This document shows, piece after piece, positions 42,646-51,678 of a DNA stretch of 64,000 bases. A model generated the notes under the pieces. That model made no database searches and was not told where the DNA came from. It was given only the letters and a program-made list of their open reading frames with translations. Source of the DNA: Pantoea sp. CCBC3-3-1. Its GTDB lineage: Bacteria; Pseudomonadota; Gammaproteobacteria; Enterobacterales; Enterobacteriaceae. Location of the stretch: assembly GCF_007981265.1 (NCBI RefSeq), contig NZ_CP034363.1:2852001-2916000 (forward strand), read 5' to 3'. Position 1 is the stretch's first letter, and each line of letters begins with the position of its first letter. Position numbers and translations under genes: made by a program.

Positions 42646-43125
42646 ATGACTGATAAGAAAGCAAAAAGCGGCAAACGCAAACTTTTAATACCTCTGATTC
42701 TGCTGGTTGTACTGGCGGCGGCAGGCGTAGGCGGCTACATGGTCTGGCATAAGATGAAGGGTCCTGCTGATGCGGCTGAAGCTGCAAAACCAGTACCGCC
42801 TCCGGCGCCCGTCTTTTTCGCCATGGACACGTTTACCGTTAACCTGATTAACCCGGATAACGACCCTGACCGTGTGCTCTATGTAGGCTTTACTCTGCGC
42901 CTGCCGGATGATGAAACCCGTCAGCGCATCACGGATTATCTGCCGGAGGTGCGTAGCCGCTTGCTGCTGCTGCTCTCCCGCCAGGATGCTGCGGCGCTGG
43001 GCAACGAACAGGGTAAGCAGGAACTGGTTAAGCAAATCAAAGCCGTTCTCGCGCCACCGCTGGTGCAGGGTCAACCTCCGCAGACAGTGAGTGACGTATT
43101 GTTCACTGCCTTCATTTTGAGGTAA
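42646..43125 (+). CDS. fliL: Flagellar basal body-associated protein FliL
   Basis: A 159-residue protein with one transmembrane segment (residues 14-33, [20 protein letters not shown]) and a periplasmic stator-ring domain ([35 protein letters not shown]). First gene of the fliLMNOPQR operon; 142 bases separate it from fliK. Confidence 0.95.
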   Translation: MTDKKAKSGKRKLLIPLILLVVLAAAGVGGYMVWHKMKGPADAAEAAKPVPPPAPVFFAMDTFTVNLINPDNDPDRVLYVGFTLRLPDDETRQRITDYLPEVRSRLLLLLSRQDAAALGNEQGKQELVKQIKAVLAPPLVQGQPPQTVSDVLFTAFILR

Positions 43126-43131
43126 GGCGAC

Positions 43132-44139
43132 ATGGGCGACAGCATTCTCTCACAGGCGGAAATTGACGCGCTGCTTAATGGCGACAGCGACAGCGCGGCA
43201 GAAGAAAAGGTTAGTAGTGCGGGCGACAGCAACATTCGTCCTTACGATCCCAACACCCAGCGTCGCATGGTTCGCGAACGTCTGCAGGCGTTGGAGATCA
43301 TTAACGAACGTTTTGCACGTTCATACCGTATGGCGCTGTTTAACCTGCTGCGTCGTAGCCCGGACATCACGGTCGGTGCGATTAAAATTCAGCCTTATCA
43401 TGAATTTGCTCGCAACCTGCCGGTGCCGACTAACCTGAACCTGATCCACCTGAAGCCACTGCGAGGCACCGCGCTGGTGGTGTTTTCACCCAGCCTGGTC
43501 TTTATTGCAGTTGATAACCTGTTTGGCGGTGACGGCCGTTTTCCGACCAAGGTTGAGGGTCGCGAGTTTACCGCTACCGAACAGCGCGTAATCCGCAAAA
43601 TGCTGAAGCTGGCGCTGGAAGGTTACAGCGATGCCTGGAAGCCAATTTATCCGCTGGATGTGGAATATGTTCGCTCGGAAATGCAGGTGAAGTTTACCAA
43701 CATCACCACCTCGCCGAACGATATCGTGATTACCACACCGTTCCAGGTCGAAATTGGCAACCTGGTGGGTGAGTTCAACATCTGTATTCCGTTCAGCATG
43801 ATTGAACCGCTGCGCGAAACGCTGGTGAATCCACCGCTGGAGAACTCGCGCCAGGAAGATCATAACTGGCGTGAAACGCTGGTTAAGCAGGTTCAGCACT
43901 CCGAACTGGAGCTGATAGCTAACTTTGCCGACGTGTCGATGCGGATTTCTAAACTGCTGTCACTGAAGCCTGGCGACGTATTACCGATTGATAAACCGGA
44001 TCGCATTATCGCTCATGTCGATGGCGTGCCGGTATTAACCAGCCAGTACGGCACCCTTAACGGGCAGTACGCGCTGCGAGTTGAACATCTGATTAACCCG
44101 ATTTTGAATTCGATGAATGAGGAACAGCCCCATGAGTGA
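43132..44139 (+). CDS. fliM: Flagellar motor switch protein FliM
   Basis: A 335-residue protein starting MGDSILSQAEIDALLNGDSD, the CheY-P-binding peptide, followed by the middle domain (RMVRERLQALEIINERFARS) and the C-terminal SpoA domain (KLLSLKPGDVLPIDKPDRII). Six bases after fliL. Confidence 0.97.
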   Translation: MGDSILSQAEIDALLNGDSDSAAEEKVSSAGDSNIRPYDPNTQRRMVRERLQALEIINERFARSYRMALFNLLRRSPDITVGAIKIQPYHEFARNLPVPTNLNLIHLKPLRGTALVVFSPSLVFIAVDNLFGGDGRFPTKVEGREFTATEQRVIRKMLKLALEGYSDAWKPIYPLDVEYVRSEMQVKFTNITTSPNDIVITTPFQVEIGNLVGEFNICIPFSMIEPLRETLVNPPLENSRQEDHNWRETLVKQVQHSELELIANFADVSMRISKLLSLKPGDVLPIDKPDRIIAHVDGVPVLTSQYGTLNGQYALRVEHLINPILNSMNEEQPHE

Positions 44140-44539
44140 CACCAATAAGCCGTCCGAAGACGACATCTCCGCGGACGACCTGTGGGCTGACGCGCTGAAT
44201 GAGCAGACCAGCACCAGCAGCGCGTCATCTGAAGGGGTGTTTAAATCTCTGGAAAGTAACGACATTGCCGGATCGTTGCAGGATATCGATCTGATTATGG
44301 ATATCCCGGTCAAGCTGACTGTGGAACTGGGCCGCACCAAAATGACCATCAAAGAGCTACTGCGTCTGACGCAAGGTTCCGTGGTTGCACTGGAAGGCCT
44401 GGCCGGTGAGCCACTGGATATTCTGATTAACGGTTATTTGATTGCTCAGGGTGAAGTCGTGGTCGTTGCCGACAAATACGGCGTGCGCATCACCGATATT
44501 ATCACCCCATCTGAACGTATGCGCCGTCTGAGTCGCTAA
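44132..44539 (+). CDS. fliN: Flagellar motor switch protein FliN
   Basis: A 135-residue protein from the ATG at 44132, overlapping the fliM end. C-terminal SpoA fold (IDLIMDIPVKLTVELGRTKM, LLRLTQGSVVALEGLAGEPL, VADKYGVRITDIITPSERM). Forms the C ring with FliM. Confidence 0.96.
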   Translation: MSDTNKPSEDDISADDLWADALNEQTSTSSASSEGVFKSLESNDIAGSLQDIDLIMDIPVKLTVELGRTKMTIKELLRLTQGSVVALEGLAGEPLDILINGYLIAQGEVVVVADKYGVRITDIITPSERMRRLSR

Positions 44540-44938
44540 ATGAAGACAACGAGCCAGGTGACACAGCAGCCGGTTGGTCAACCGGCTATTTCAACCGGAT
44601 CGATGCTGACTCAGGTCAGTAGCGTACTGGCCGTGATTATTCTGTTAATCCTGGCTTGTGCCTGGATAGCCAAACGCATTGGCTTCGTACCCAAGCGCGG
44701 CGCTCGCGGACAGCAAGACCTGTCCGTTAGCGCCAGCTGCCAGGTGGGTCAACGCGAACGTGTGGTGATTGTTGATGTCAAAGATGCACGTCTGGTATTA
44801 GGCGTTACAGCACAGCAGATCACCCATTTGCACACCCTGCCGCCTTTGCCCGAGCAGGAAAATCCGGAACCTCCGGCTGCGACGGCAGATTTCCGTCAGG
44901 TGTTACAGACCTTACTCAAGCGCCCCGGAAAGTCATAA
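44540..44938 (+). CDS. fliO: Flagellar biosynthetic protein FliO
   Basis: A 132-residue protein with a transmembrane segment near residues 25-45 ([20 protein letters not shown]) and a small cytoplasmic domain ([38 protein letters not shown]). Helps assemble the FliP ring of the export gate. One-base overlap with fliP. Confidence 0.93.
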   Translation: MKTTSQVTQQPVGQPAISTGSMLTQVSSVLAVIILLILACAWIAKRIGFVPKRGARGQQDLSVSASCQVGQRERVVIVDVKDARLVLGVTAQQITHLHTLPPLPEQENPEPPAATADFRQVLQTLLKRPGKS

Positions 44939-45678
44939 TGAAACGCATTCTTCCCCTGCTGGCTCCGCTTCTTCTTCTGCTGCTGGTGCCTGACGTTCAC
45001 GCTCAGCTTCCCGGCCTGATTAGCCAACCCACGGCTAACGGCGGACAAAGCTGGTCACTGCCGGTGCAGACGCTGGTGTTTATCACCTCGCTGACTTTCC
45101 TTCCGGCCATCATGCTGATGATGACCAGCTTTACGCGCATCATTATCGTTTTTGGCCTGCTGCGTAACGCGCTGGGTACGCCCTCTGCGCCGCCAAACCA
45201 GGTGCTGGTTGGTCTGTCGCTGTTCCTGACCTTCTTCATTATGGGGCCGGTGTTCGACAAAATTTATCAGGATGCCTATCTGCCGTTCAGCGAAGACAAG
45301 ATCAGCATGCAGGATGCGATTGATAAAGGTGCTCAGCCACTGCGCGAATTTATGCTGCGCCAGACGCGTGAAGCCGATTTAGCTTTGTTTGCTCGCCTGG
45401 CAAATACGCCACCGTTGCAGGGGCCGGAAGCGGTACCCATGCGTATTCTGCTGCCCGCTTATGTCACCAGCGAGCTGAAAACGGCGTTCCAGATTGGCTT
45501 TACCGTCTTTATTCCTTTTTTGATTATTGACCTGGTTGTCGCCAGCGTTCTGATGGCGTTGGGGATGATGATGGTGCCGCCCGCGACCATCTCGCTCCCC
45601 TTTAAGCTGATGCTGTTTGTGCTGGTTGACGGCTGGCAGCTGCTGATAGGGTCGCTGGCCCAAAGTTTCTATTCATAA
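44938..45678 (+). CDS. fliP: Flagellar export gate protein FliP
   Basis: A 246-residue protein with a cleavable signal ([20 protein letters not shown], cut after HA) and four transmembrane helices, including [20 protein letters not shown] and [20 protein letters not shown]. Core of the export channel with FliQ and FliR. Confidence 0.96.
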   Translation: MKRILPLLAPLLLLLLVPDVHAQLPGLISQPTANGGQSWSLPVQTLVFITSLTFLPAIMLMMTSFTRIIIVFGLLRNALGTPSAPPNQVLVGLSLFLTFFIMGPVFDKIYQDAYLPFSEDKISMQDAIDKGAQPLREFMLRQTREADLALFARLANTPPLQGPEAVPMRILLPAYVTSELKTAFQIGFTVFIPFLIIDLVVASVLMALGMMMVPPATISLPFKLMLFVLVDGWQLLIGSLAQSFYS

Positions 45679-45780
45679 AGATTGCGCGGACGTGTCCGCC
45701 ACAAGCAATAACCTCGCTTCAGCGACGCCAAAAGTCGTCCAGCGAAGAATTTAACCTACTATTTTTTTGCTGGAGTCGTT
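45679..45780. other. Unusual 102-base gap between fliP and fliQ
   Basis: These genes are nearly adjacent in E. coli. Here the gap contains GCGGAC-gt-GTCCGC and further inverted elements but no gene. Possibly a repeat element or processing site. Confidence 0.35.
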
Positions 45781-46050
45781 ATGACACCTGAATCGGTAAT
45801 GGTTATGGGGCAAGATGCGCTGCACGTTGCGCTGGCGTTAGCCGCCCCGCTGTTAGTTGCAGCGCTGGTCAGCGGACTGGTGATCAGCCTGTTGCAGGCT
45901 GCAACGCAAATCAACGAACAAACCCTGTCGTTTATCCCTAAAATTCTTGCCGTTGTTGCCACCATCGTGGTTGCCGGCCCGTGGATGCTGAATCTGATTC
46001 TGGATTACATGCGCACCCTCTTCAGCAATCTGCCTAATATCATCGGTTAA
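45781..46050 (+). CDS. fliQ: Flagellar export gate protein FliQ
   Basis: An 89-residue protein with two hydrophobic helices (LALAAPLLVAALVSGLVISL and ILAVVATIVVAGPWMLNLIL) separated by a short polar loop (ATQINEQTLSFIPK). Standard length. Confidence 0.96.
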   Translation: MTPESVMVMGQDALHVALALAAPLLVAALVSGLVISLLQAATQINEQTLSFIPKILAVVATIVVAGPWMLNLILDYMRTLFSNLPNIIG

Positions 46051-46836
46051 ATGATTAACTTCGACAGCAGTCAATTAGTGTTATGGATGGGGCAATTGTT
46101 CTGGCCCCTGGCGCGCGTGCTGGCGTTGATCATGACTGCTCCGCTGTTAAGCGAAAAATCCATCAGCAAAAAGGTCAAGCTGGGCCTCGGTCTGATGATT
46201 ACCTGGGTGCTGATCCCAACCCTGCCGCCGGTCAACGTGAGTATTTTCTCAATTGGCGGCTTCTGGCTGCTGATTCAGCAGATTCTTATTGGCGTGGCTA
46301 TCGGTTTTACGATGCAATTCGCCTTCGCCGCGGTCAGAACCGCCGGGGAAGTGATTGGGTTGCAAATGGGACTTTCTTTCGCCACCTTTTTCGATCCGGC
46401 CAGCCGCCTGAACATGCCGGTGCTGGCGCGTTTTCTGGATATGCTCGCCATGCTGCTGTTTTTGTCTTTCAACGGACATCTGTGGCTAATCTCAATGGTC
46501 GCAGACAGTTTTCAAACGCTGCCGATCGGCGGCAATCTGATCAATGGCAATGCGTTTCTGGCTTTAACGAAGGCAGCCGGTTTAATTTTCCTTAATGGCA
46601 TGCGATTAGCGCTACCGTTGATAACCTTGTTACTTACCCTTAACCTGGCCCTGGGTTTGTTAAACCGTGTTGCATCTCAGCTGTCGGTTTTCGCCATTGG
46701 TTTTCCCATCACCTTATCGATCGGAATCATCTTTATGAGCCTGATGATGCCGCTCCTTGCCCCCTTCTGCGAGCACCTGTTCAGCGAAGTATTTGATTTG
46801 CTCGCTGGAATTTTGAGCGAATTGCCATCCAGATAA
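46051..46836 (+). CDS. fliR: Flagellar export gate protein FliR
   Basis: A 261-residue, highly hydrophobic protein with about six membrane helices ([20 protein letters not shown] at the start, [20 protein letters not shown] towards the end). Starts directly after the fliQ stop. Last gene of the operon. Confidence 0.96.
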   Translation: MINFDSSQLVLWMGQLFWPLARVLALIMTAPLLSEKSISKKVKLGLGLMITWVLIPTLPPVNVSIFSIGGFWLLIQQILIGVAIGFTMQFAFAAVRTAGEVIGLQMGLSFATFFDPASRLNMPVLARFLDMLAMLLFLSFNGHLWLISMVADSFQTLPIGGNLINGNAFLALTKAAGLIFLNGMRLALPLITLLLTLNLALGLLNRVASQLSVFAIGFPITLSIGIIFMSLMMPLLAPFCEHLFSEVFDLLAGILSELPSR

Positions 46837-47477
46837 ACTTAAGTATTGTGTACTGGTGATAATATCATTGGTAAGCAGGTAGAATGTTTTTGTGCATTTT
46901 TCAAACCGGTTTTACCAGAATAGTCTTAAGGAAAATCTGATAAATCGCCTCGCGCAATGAAAATTATTCTTATTAAATCGATGTTAGCGTATTTTGTTTA
47001 ACGAAACGGGTTGATTGTTGCGAATAAGTTAAAGTTGACGTTTCGCAAAACTAACTGTTTTTAATGGAAATTTTATTTTTTGTTGTTTCCCTTGTATCAA
47101 ACCGCGTTTTACGGCATTGTCAGCAACACTTTTCGCGATACACATTCGCAGAGTGAATGTTTTTTAGGAATCGTCCTATCAGATTTTTCCGCGTTCTGCG
47201 CGATAGTGGCTCGGTTCACAAAAACAAAGCTACATGCTGTGCTAAGACAAACCGTCAGCCGGATCCTCCGTTCTGACTGTTTTCGGTGCTTTGGTTGTGC
47301 GTTATGTCGCCCAAACTTAACGGTAATATCAAGCATGGATGGAACGTGCTAACGCTGCGGATTCAGTACTAAGTACATATAATAAAATTGAAAACAGAAC
47401 ATATTACTCTCGTAACTATACAAACGCGTAATTCATCGTTGATTTAAACGGATAACAATTTGGTGAGGGTCGCTATT
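46837..47477. promoter_or_regulatory. Long AT-rich upstream region of rcsA
   Basis: A 641-base gap with no convincing gene. It is AT-rich, as expected of H-NS-silenced rcsA promoters, and holds an RcsAB box (47165-47178). A weaker similar element (TTAAGGAAAATCTGA) lies near 46924. Confidence 0.6.
47165..47178. promoter_or_regulatory. RcsAB box
   Basis: TAGGAATCGTCCTA is a dyad (TAGGA...TCCTA) close to the enterobacterial RcsAB consensus TAAGAATATTCCTA. In E. coli and Klebsiella rcsA is activated by RcsA/RcsB at such a site, so autoregulation is expected. Confidence 0.7.
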
Positions 47478-48113
47478 ATGCCAACAATTATAATGGATTC
47501 ATGCAGCTATACACGACTAGGGCTTACAGATTATATGTCAGTAAAGGGAGTGAAAAAGAAAAATATAACTTCCGTAAATGATATCGATCAGTTACAAACG
47601 AAATGCCAACAGCTTCAGCCGGGTGTGGTTTTTATTAACGAGGATTGCTTCATTCATGAAGCAGACGCCAGCCAGCGCATAAGAACCATTATTATGCAGC
47701 ACCCTGATACACTGTTCTTTATCTTTATGGCTATCTCCAATATCCATTTTGAGGAATACCTCTACGTTCGTAAGAACCTGATTATTACGTCAAAATCGAT
47801 CAAGCCAGCAACTCTGGATAATTTATTAATTTCCTATTTTCAAAAGAAACTCAATGTTTCCCCTCGTTACTCTGCAGGCTTCGATGTTCACCCATTGACG
47901 CTGAGCCAGACCGAGTCAAACATGTTGAAAATGTGGATGTCTGGCCACGATACGATTCAAATATCGGACAAGATGCAAATTAAGGCCAAGACGGTTTCCT
48001 CGCATAAAGGAAACATTAAACGTAAAATTAAAACACACAACAAACAAGTTATTTATCATGTGGTTCGCCTGACTGACAACGTAACCAGCGGTATCTACGT
48101 TAACGTTCGATGA
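47478..48113 (+). CDS. rcsA: Capsule synthesis activator RcsA
   Basis: A 211-residue protein from ATG 47478 ([20 protein letters not shown]). The C-terminal LuxR-type HTH ([20 protein letters not shown], then [20 protein letters not shown]) is almost identical to E. coli RcsA; the N-terminal receiver-like half is more divergent. It works with RcsB to switch on exopolysaccharide (amylovoran/stewartan/colanic acid type) genes and is a Lon substrate in related bacteria. The in-frame GTG upstream at 47460 is less likely. Confidence 0.96.
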   Translation: MPTIIMDSCSYTRLGLTDYMSVKGVKKKNITSVNDIDQLQTKCQQLQPGVVFINEDCFIHEADASQRIRTIIMQHPDTLFFIFMAISNIHFEEYLYVRKNLIITSKSIKPATLDNLLISYFQKKLNVSPRYSAGFDVHPLTLSQTESNMLKMWMSGHDTIQISDKMQIKAKTVSSHKGNIKRKIKTHNKQVIYHVVRLTDNVTSGIYVNVR

Positions 48114-48122
48114 ATCTGAAGA

Positions 48123-48147
48123 AAGCCGGCGCAAGCCGGTTTTTTTT
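48123..48147 (+). terminator. rcsA terminator
   Basis: AGCCGGC-gca-AGCCGGT followed by seven T. Confidence 0.7.
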
Positions 48148-48198
48148 GCCTGGTCATAAGGCAAATGAATAACTGAATCTGATTCGGTAAAAAGAATA

Positions 48199-48223
48199 AG
48201 GGGCGAGTTAAATCGCCCCTTTA
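48199..48223. terminator. Hairpin downstream of dsrB
   Basis: AGGGGCGA-gttaaa-TCGCCCCT, between the convergent rcsA and dsrB ends; short T-tracts on either side. Confidence 0.5.
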
Positions 48224-48243
48224 CCTGAATTGTCTGTGCGCTG

Positions 48244-48438
48244 TCAGCTCTGGGCATGCGGTTCTACAAAAATTCCGTCCGCGTGACCTGTCTCATTAAA
48301 GAACCAAACTCCCTGCGGATAATCTTCCAGCGAAACCAGATACATTGTTCCCTCACTGAAATCTTCTACCGCCAGTACCGTTCCCGGACGGCGCGGTCCG
48401 CCATCCGTTTTGACCGTCACACGATCGTTTACTTTCAT
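48244..48438 (-). CDS. dsrB: Small protein DsrB
   Basis: A 64-residue protein ([20 protein letters not shown], then [20 protein letters not shown]), matching enterobacterial DsrB by sequence and place next to rcsA. SH3-like beta fold. Cellular role not established. Confidence 0.9.
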   Translation of the reverse strand: MKVNDRVTVKTDGGPRRPGTVLAVEDFSEGTMYLVSLEDYPQGVWFFNETGHADGIFVEPHAQS

Positions 48439-48489
48439 TTCACCCTCTCCATTAATCCATCAGGTTCTGATAAAACGCATCAGAGTGGC

Positions 48490-48648
48490 TTAACGGCGTG
48501 CAATTACCCATACGGCATGCACGATGCCTGGGATATAACCGCACAGCGTCAGCAAGATATTTAACCAGAAGGCACCGCCGAAGCCAACCTGCATAAAAAC
48601 GCCCAGCGGCGGTAAAAGAATAGCAATAACGATACGTAAAAAATCCAT
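48490..48648 (-). CDS. YqaE/Pmp3 family membrane protein (52 aa)
   Basis: A 52-residue protein, MDFLRIVIAILLPPLGVFMQ then GGAFWLNILLTLCGYIPGIV and HAVWVIARR: two membrane helices and the LPPLGVF...YIPGIVHA signature of the UPF0057 (Pmp3/YqaE) stress-inducible family. A GGAGG ribosome site precedes the ATG. Usually linked to membrane potential and stress. Confidence 0.9.
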   Translation of the reverse strand: MDFLRIVIAILLPPLGVFMQVGFGGAFWLNILLTLCGYIPGIVHAVWVIARR

Positions 48649-48819
48649 GTCGCCTCCATAGCGTGGACAATCGGTTTATTTTGTAATCGGTTGATAAGTA
48701 TAGCGGTTATATTGCAATTTGCCCGGAATGTCGTGTAAAACAACGTAATGTTAACGGGGTGACTTCCTTTTCGTTTTTTTAACGTTTTCTGGTGAGACTT
48801 TTGACAACCTGAAAGCCTA

Positions 48820-48906
48820 CACTGTCCCCACTGCACCAACCCCAAAGGGGCAGTCAACCTAAAAAGTAACAAGGATTTTTGCCCGCGCAGCGCGGGCTTT
48901 TTTTTT
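48820..48906 (+). ncRNA. Candidate small RNA ending in a strong terminator
   Basis: A hairpin ACTGC-accaaccccaaaggg-GCAGT (about 48827-48855) is followed by an unpaired A-rich linker and a perfect GCCCGCGCAGCGCGGGC stem (48881-48897) with nine T, the form of an Hfq-bound sRNA. There is no open reading frame before it. Upstream is TTGACA at 48802 and TACACT at 48819, though their spacing is short. The 5' end is uncertain. Confidence 0.45.
48881..48906 (+). terminator. Strong terminator upstream of mpgP
   Basis: GCCCGCG-cag-CGCGGGC followed by nine T. No gene ends on this strand before it, hence the sRNA proposal. Confidence 0.75.
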
Positions 48907-49031
48907 GCCTTTTTCCAGCCTGTTATTCCTCCTCCCCCTCTTGTTCACTCTAAAAACGCCAGCAGCGCATGCGGATGGCTCTATACTTTCTGATTATCCT
49001 GCTTTTTTTAACGGCATGAGGAGGTAAGGCG

Positions 49032-49823
49032 ATGCCAAAACTACATGACCCGCTAATGATAGTGACGGATTTGGATGGCTCATTGCTGGATCATCACTCC
49101 TACAGCTGGCTACCCGCGCAGCCATGGCTGAATCGCCTTACCCGCGCAGATGTGCCTTTGGTGGTTTGCTCCAGCAAAACCGCCGCAGAAATTGTGCCGT
49201 TGCAGCGCTCGCTGGGAATAGTAGGCGCGCCTTTTATTGCTGAAAACGGTGCCGTTGTTAAGCTGGAAGGCCAGGTTCAGGCAAAGTCTGCCAGAAGTTA
49301 TGACGATATTTGCCAGGTTTTGCAGCGCTTGCGCGACCAGCACGGTTTCAAATTTACCGGTTTTTCCGATGTGACTGAAAAAGAGGTGGCGGAATGGACA
49401 GGCCTGACGCCGCATGACGCCACGCTTGCCCGAGCACGTGAAGGTTCAGAAAGTGTGATCTGGCGGGATACTACGGAACAGTTTACGGCTTTCCAACAGG
49501 CGCTGGCCGCCGACAGTCTGGAACTGGTGCAGGGCGGAAGGTTCTGGCACGTGATGAGCCAGGGCAGCGGCAAAGGTGCCGCGCTGGAGTGGCTGTTAAC
49601 GCATTACGCCCATCCGACCGGTCAGCGTTACATTACCATCGGTTTAGGTGACGGGCCAAACGATGCGCCGATGCTGGATAAGGTCGATTACGCCGTGGTG
49701 ATTAAGGGCTACAGTAAAAACAGCGTTGAATTAAAAAGAGAGGATAAAGACCGTGTTTTTTACAGTACAGGCTTTGGTCCTGAAGGATGGAGCGAAGGCC
49801 TGACACATTTTATCCAGGATTAA
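49032..49823 (+). CDS. mpgP: Mannosyl-3-phosphoglycerate phosphatase family protein (YedP)
   Basis: A 263-residue HAD phosphatase, class IIB. Motif I VTDLDGSLLDHHSY (residues 11-24), motif II CSSKTAAE, and motif IV IGLGDGPNDAPMLD (near 208-221). It would remove the phosphate from mannosyl- or glucosyl-3-phosphoglycerate to give a compatible solute. The adjacent glycosyltransferase makes a two-gene pathway likely. Confidence 0.88.
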   Translation: MPKLHDPLMIVTDLDGSLLDHHSYSWLPAQPWLNRLTRADVPLVVCSSKTAAEIVPLQRSLGIVGAPFIAENGAVVKLEGQVQAKSARSYDDICQVLQRLRDQHGFKFTGFSDVTEKEVAEWTGLTPHDATLARAREGSESVIWRDTTEQFTAFQQALAADSLELVQGGRFWHVMSQGSGKGAALEWLLTHYAHPTGQRYITIGLGDGPNDAPMLDKVDYAVVIKGYSKNSVELKREDKDRVFYSTGFGPEGWSEGLTHFIQD

Positions 49824-49868
49824 CGTGACGATATCCGGTGATTTCAGGCGGATTATAAGGGGAACGCG

Positions 49869-51089
49869 ATGAGTGATTTTTTCCAGAACGGCGTTATAAC
49901 GAATTTTCACAATCTCACCGCCCGCCCGGTAGAGGAGCTGGAGAAAGATCTGGTTCGCTTTGCCAGACGGCGCAAAATGGGACTGATCCTGCCGTCGCTT
50001 TTTTCGGAACTGGAAGGCCCGGCACTGGGCCATATTGTTGATGAATTGGCTAAAGTTCCCTATCTGGAGGAGATCGTTATCGGGCTGGATCGCGCTGACC
50101 GCGACCAGTTTCTTTACGCTCGGGAATTCTTTTCACGCCTGCCGCAGCGTCACCGCATTTTATGGAACGACGGCCCACGCCTGAAAGCGATTGATGCCGA
50201 GCTGGACAAAGAGGGTCTGTCCCCTTCTCAACCCGGTAAAGGCCGCAACGTCTGGTTTTGTACCGGCTACACGCTGGCCTCAGAACGTTCAGCCTGCGTC
50301 GCACTTCATGACTGTGACATCGTGACGTATGAACGAGGCATGCTGGCACGCCTGCTTTATCCGCTGGCAAATCCGGCGTTTCAGTATGAGTTTTGTAAAG
50401 GCTTTTACGCCCGCGTTGCAGATAACAAGCTTAATGGCAGAGTGGGAAGATTATTGGTTGGCCCGCTGCTGCGTTCGCTGCAAAAAGTTTATGGTCACTC
50501 CGAATACCTGGAATACCTTGCCAGCTTCCGCTACCCCCTTTCCGGCGAGTTTGCGATGCGTACTCACGTGCTGAATAACATTAAAATACCCGGCGACTGG
50601 GGGCTTGAAATAGGCGTGCTGTCGGAGATCTACCGCAACTATATTACCCGTCAAAGTTGTCAGGTAGAGATTGCGCATCACTATGACCACAAACATCAGC
50701 CGCTTTCGGAAGAGGACGGCACCGGCGGTCTGCGCCGCATGAGTAACGATATCGTGCAATCGCTGCTGCGTAAAATGGCGACGATGGGCGTCAATATCAC
50801 CAGCGACTCCTTCCGCGTCCTGAAAGCAACCTACTACCGTAACGCGCTGGATATGATGGAGATCTACAGCCATGATGCTGCGATGAACGGCCTGAAATTC
50901 GACCAGCACGCTGAGGAAGCGGCCGTGGAAATGTTTACACAGTCGATTCTGGAAGCCGGACAGTCGTTTATTGAACGCCCTAACGAAAAGCCGTTTATTC
51001 CCAGCTGGAGCCGCGTACAGTCCGCTTTCCCGGATATTATGCAGCGCATCTATCAGGCGGTCGAAGAGGACAACGAGGGAAAAGTATAA
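49869..51089 (+). CDS. Glycosyltransferase, probable glucosyl/mannosyl-3-phosphoglycerate synthase
   Basis: A 406-residue GT-A type glycosyltransferase: LILPSLFSELEGPALGHIVD, then EEIVIGLDRADRD, a DxD-like VALHDCDIVTYERGMLARLL near residue 150, and WGLEIGVLSEIYRNY near 248. This pattern fits GT81-type enzymes that transfer a sugar from a nucleotide donor to 3-phosphoglycerate. It follows mpgP by 45 bases in the same direction. Sugar specificity not decided. Confidence 0.75.
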   Translation: MSDFFQNGVITNFHNLTARPVEELEKDLVRFARRRKMGLILPSLFSELEGPALGHIVDELAKVPYLEEIVIGLDRADRDQFLYAREFFSRLPQRHRILWNDGPRLKAIDAELDKEGLSPSQPGKGRNVWFCTGYTLASERSACVALHDCDIVTYERGMLARLLYPLANPAFQYEFCKGFYARVADNKLNGRVGRLLVGPLLRSLQKVYGHSEYLEYLASFRYPLSGEFAMRTHVLNNIKIPGDWGLEIGVLSEIYRNYITRQSCQVEIAHHYDHKHQPLSEEDGTGGLRRMSNDIVQSLLRKMATMGVNITSDSFRVLKATYYRNALDMMEIYSHDAAMNGLKFDQHAEEAAVEMFTQSILEAGQSFIERPNEKPFIPSWSRVQSAFPDIMQRIYQAVEEDNEGKV

Positions 51090-51117
51090 CTGAGCGACAG
51101 GGGTACAGGCGGGAGAT

Positions 51118-51150
51118 AAAAAGAAACAGGACGGAAGTATCGTCCTGTTC
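51118..51150 (-). terminator. Terminator of yodC
   Basis: ACAGGACG-gaagtat-CGTCCTGT; on the minus strand it is followed by TTTCTTTTT. Confidence 0.6.
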
Positions 51151-51158
51151 AGTGTGGG

Positions 51159-51338
51159 CTAGCTGGCAAGTTGAGTTTGCTCCGGGTTCAGAGCGCAAAG
51201 CTCATCTTCATGGAAGGCCTCCCGCCTTACGCTATAGCCGTCGTACCAGCGGCACTCGACCATTCCGCTGGCATAGCCGGTAACAATCATCGATGGCCCA
51301 CCTTCTTTAAGCTGCACTTCCTCACTGACCAGAATCAT
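51159..51338 (-). CDS. yodC: YodC family protein (DUF2158)
   Basis: A 59-residue protein: MILVSEEVQLKEGGPSMIVT, GYASGMVECRWYDGYSVRRE, AFHEDEL. This is nearly the E. coli YodC pattern. Function not known. A GGAGA site lies just before the ATG. Confidence 0.88.
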   Translation of the reverse strand: MILVSEEVQLKEGGPSMIVTGYASGMVECRWYDGYSVRREAFHEDELCALNPEQTQLAS

Positions 51339-51470
51339 CTTTCATCTCCTGCGCTGAGCGTACTATTTGCGGACGGAAATTAAGGTATAGCAGTCGCTCC
51401 GCATTTATTCCGTTAATTGCAGGTAAAAGTTTTGTTAAATAAAAATATGCAGTTGAAAATGCGAAAAATA

Positions 51471-51501
51471 AAAAAAGCGAGTAAAGTTCATTACTCGCTT
51501 T
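51471..51501 (-). terminator. Terminator after the small acidic gene
   Basis: AGCGAGTAA-agttca-TTACTCGCT; on the minus strand followed by seven T. Confidence 0.7.
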
Positions 51502-51510
51502 GAAAGGCAG

Positions 51511-51642
51511 TTAGATTTTGCAACCTTCGCAGTCAGCTTCATCGCCTAAATCAGCCGGGACTTCGCTGGCTTTTTTCTCGGCATTGGCTTCCGCCTGTTC
51601 CAGTTCGGCATCAATATCGAATTCAAAAATATCGTCTTTCAT
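51511..51642 (-). CDS. Small acidic protein with C-terminal CxxC (43 aa)
   Basis: Reads MKDDIFEFDIDAELEQAEAN and ends EADCEGCKI. Acidic, helical, with CEGC near the end. GGAG lies five bases before the ATG at 51642 (another ATG is three bases upstream). A terminator follows directly, supporting a real transcript. Function unknown. Confidence 0.7.
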   Translation of the reverse strand: MKDDIFEFDIDAELEQAEANAEKKASEVPADLGDEADCEGCKI

Positions 51643-51678
51643 CATTGCTCCAGGTTACTTAGCACTTGAGGGCTGCCT

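Noticed and set aside
46083..46595. 170-residue frame inside fliR
   Set aside because: Out-of-frame reading of fliR.
47080..47352. 90-residue frame upstream of rcsA
   Set aside because: It spans the RcsAB box in an AT-rich promoter region, with no ribosome site.
48114..48243. DsrA small RNA between rcsA and dsrB
   Set aside because: The interval holds only two terminators; nothing resembles the E. coli DsrA sequence as I recall it.
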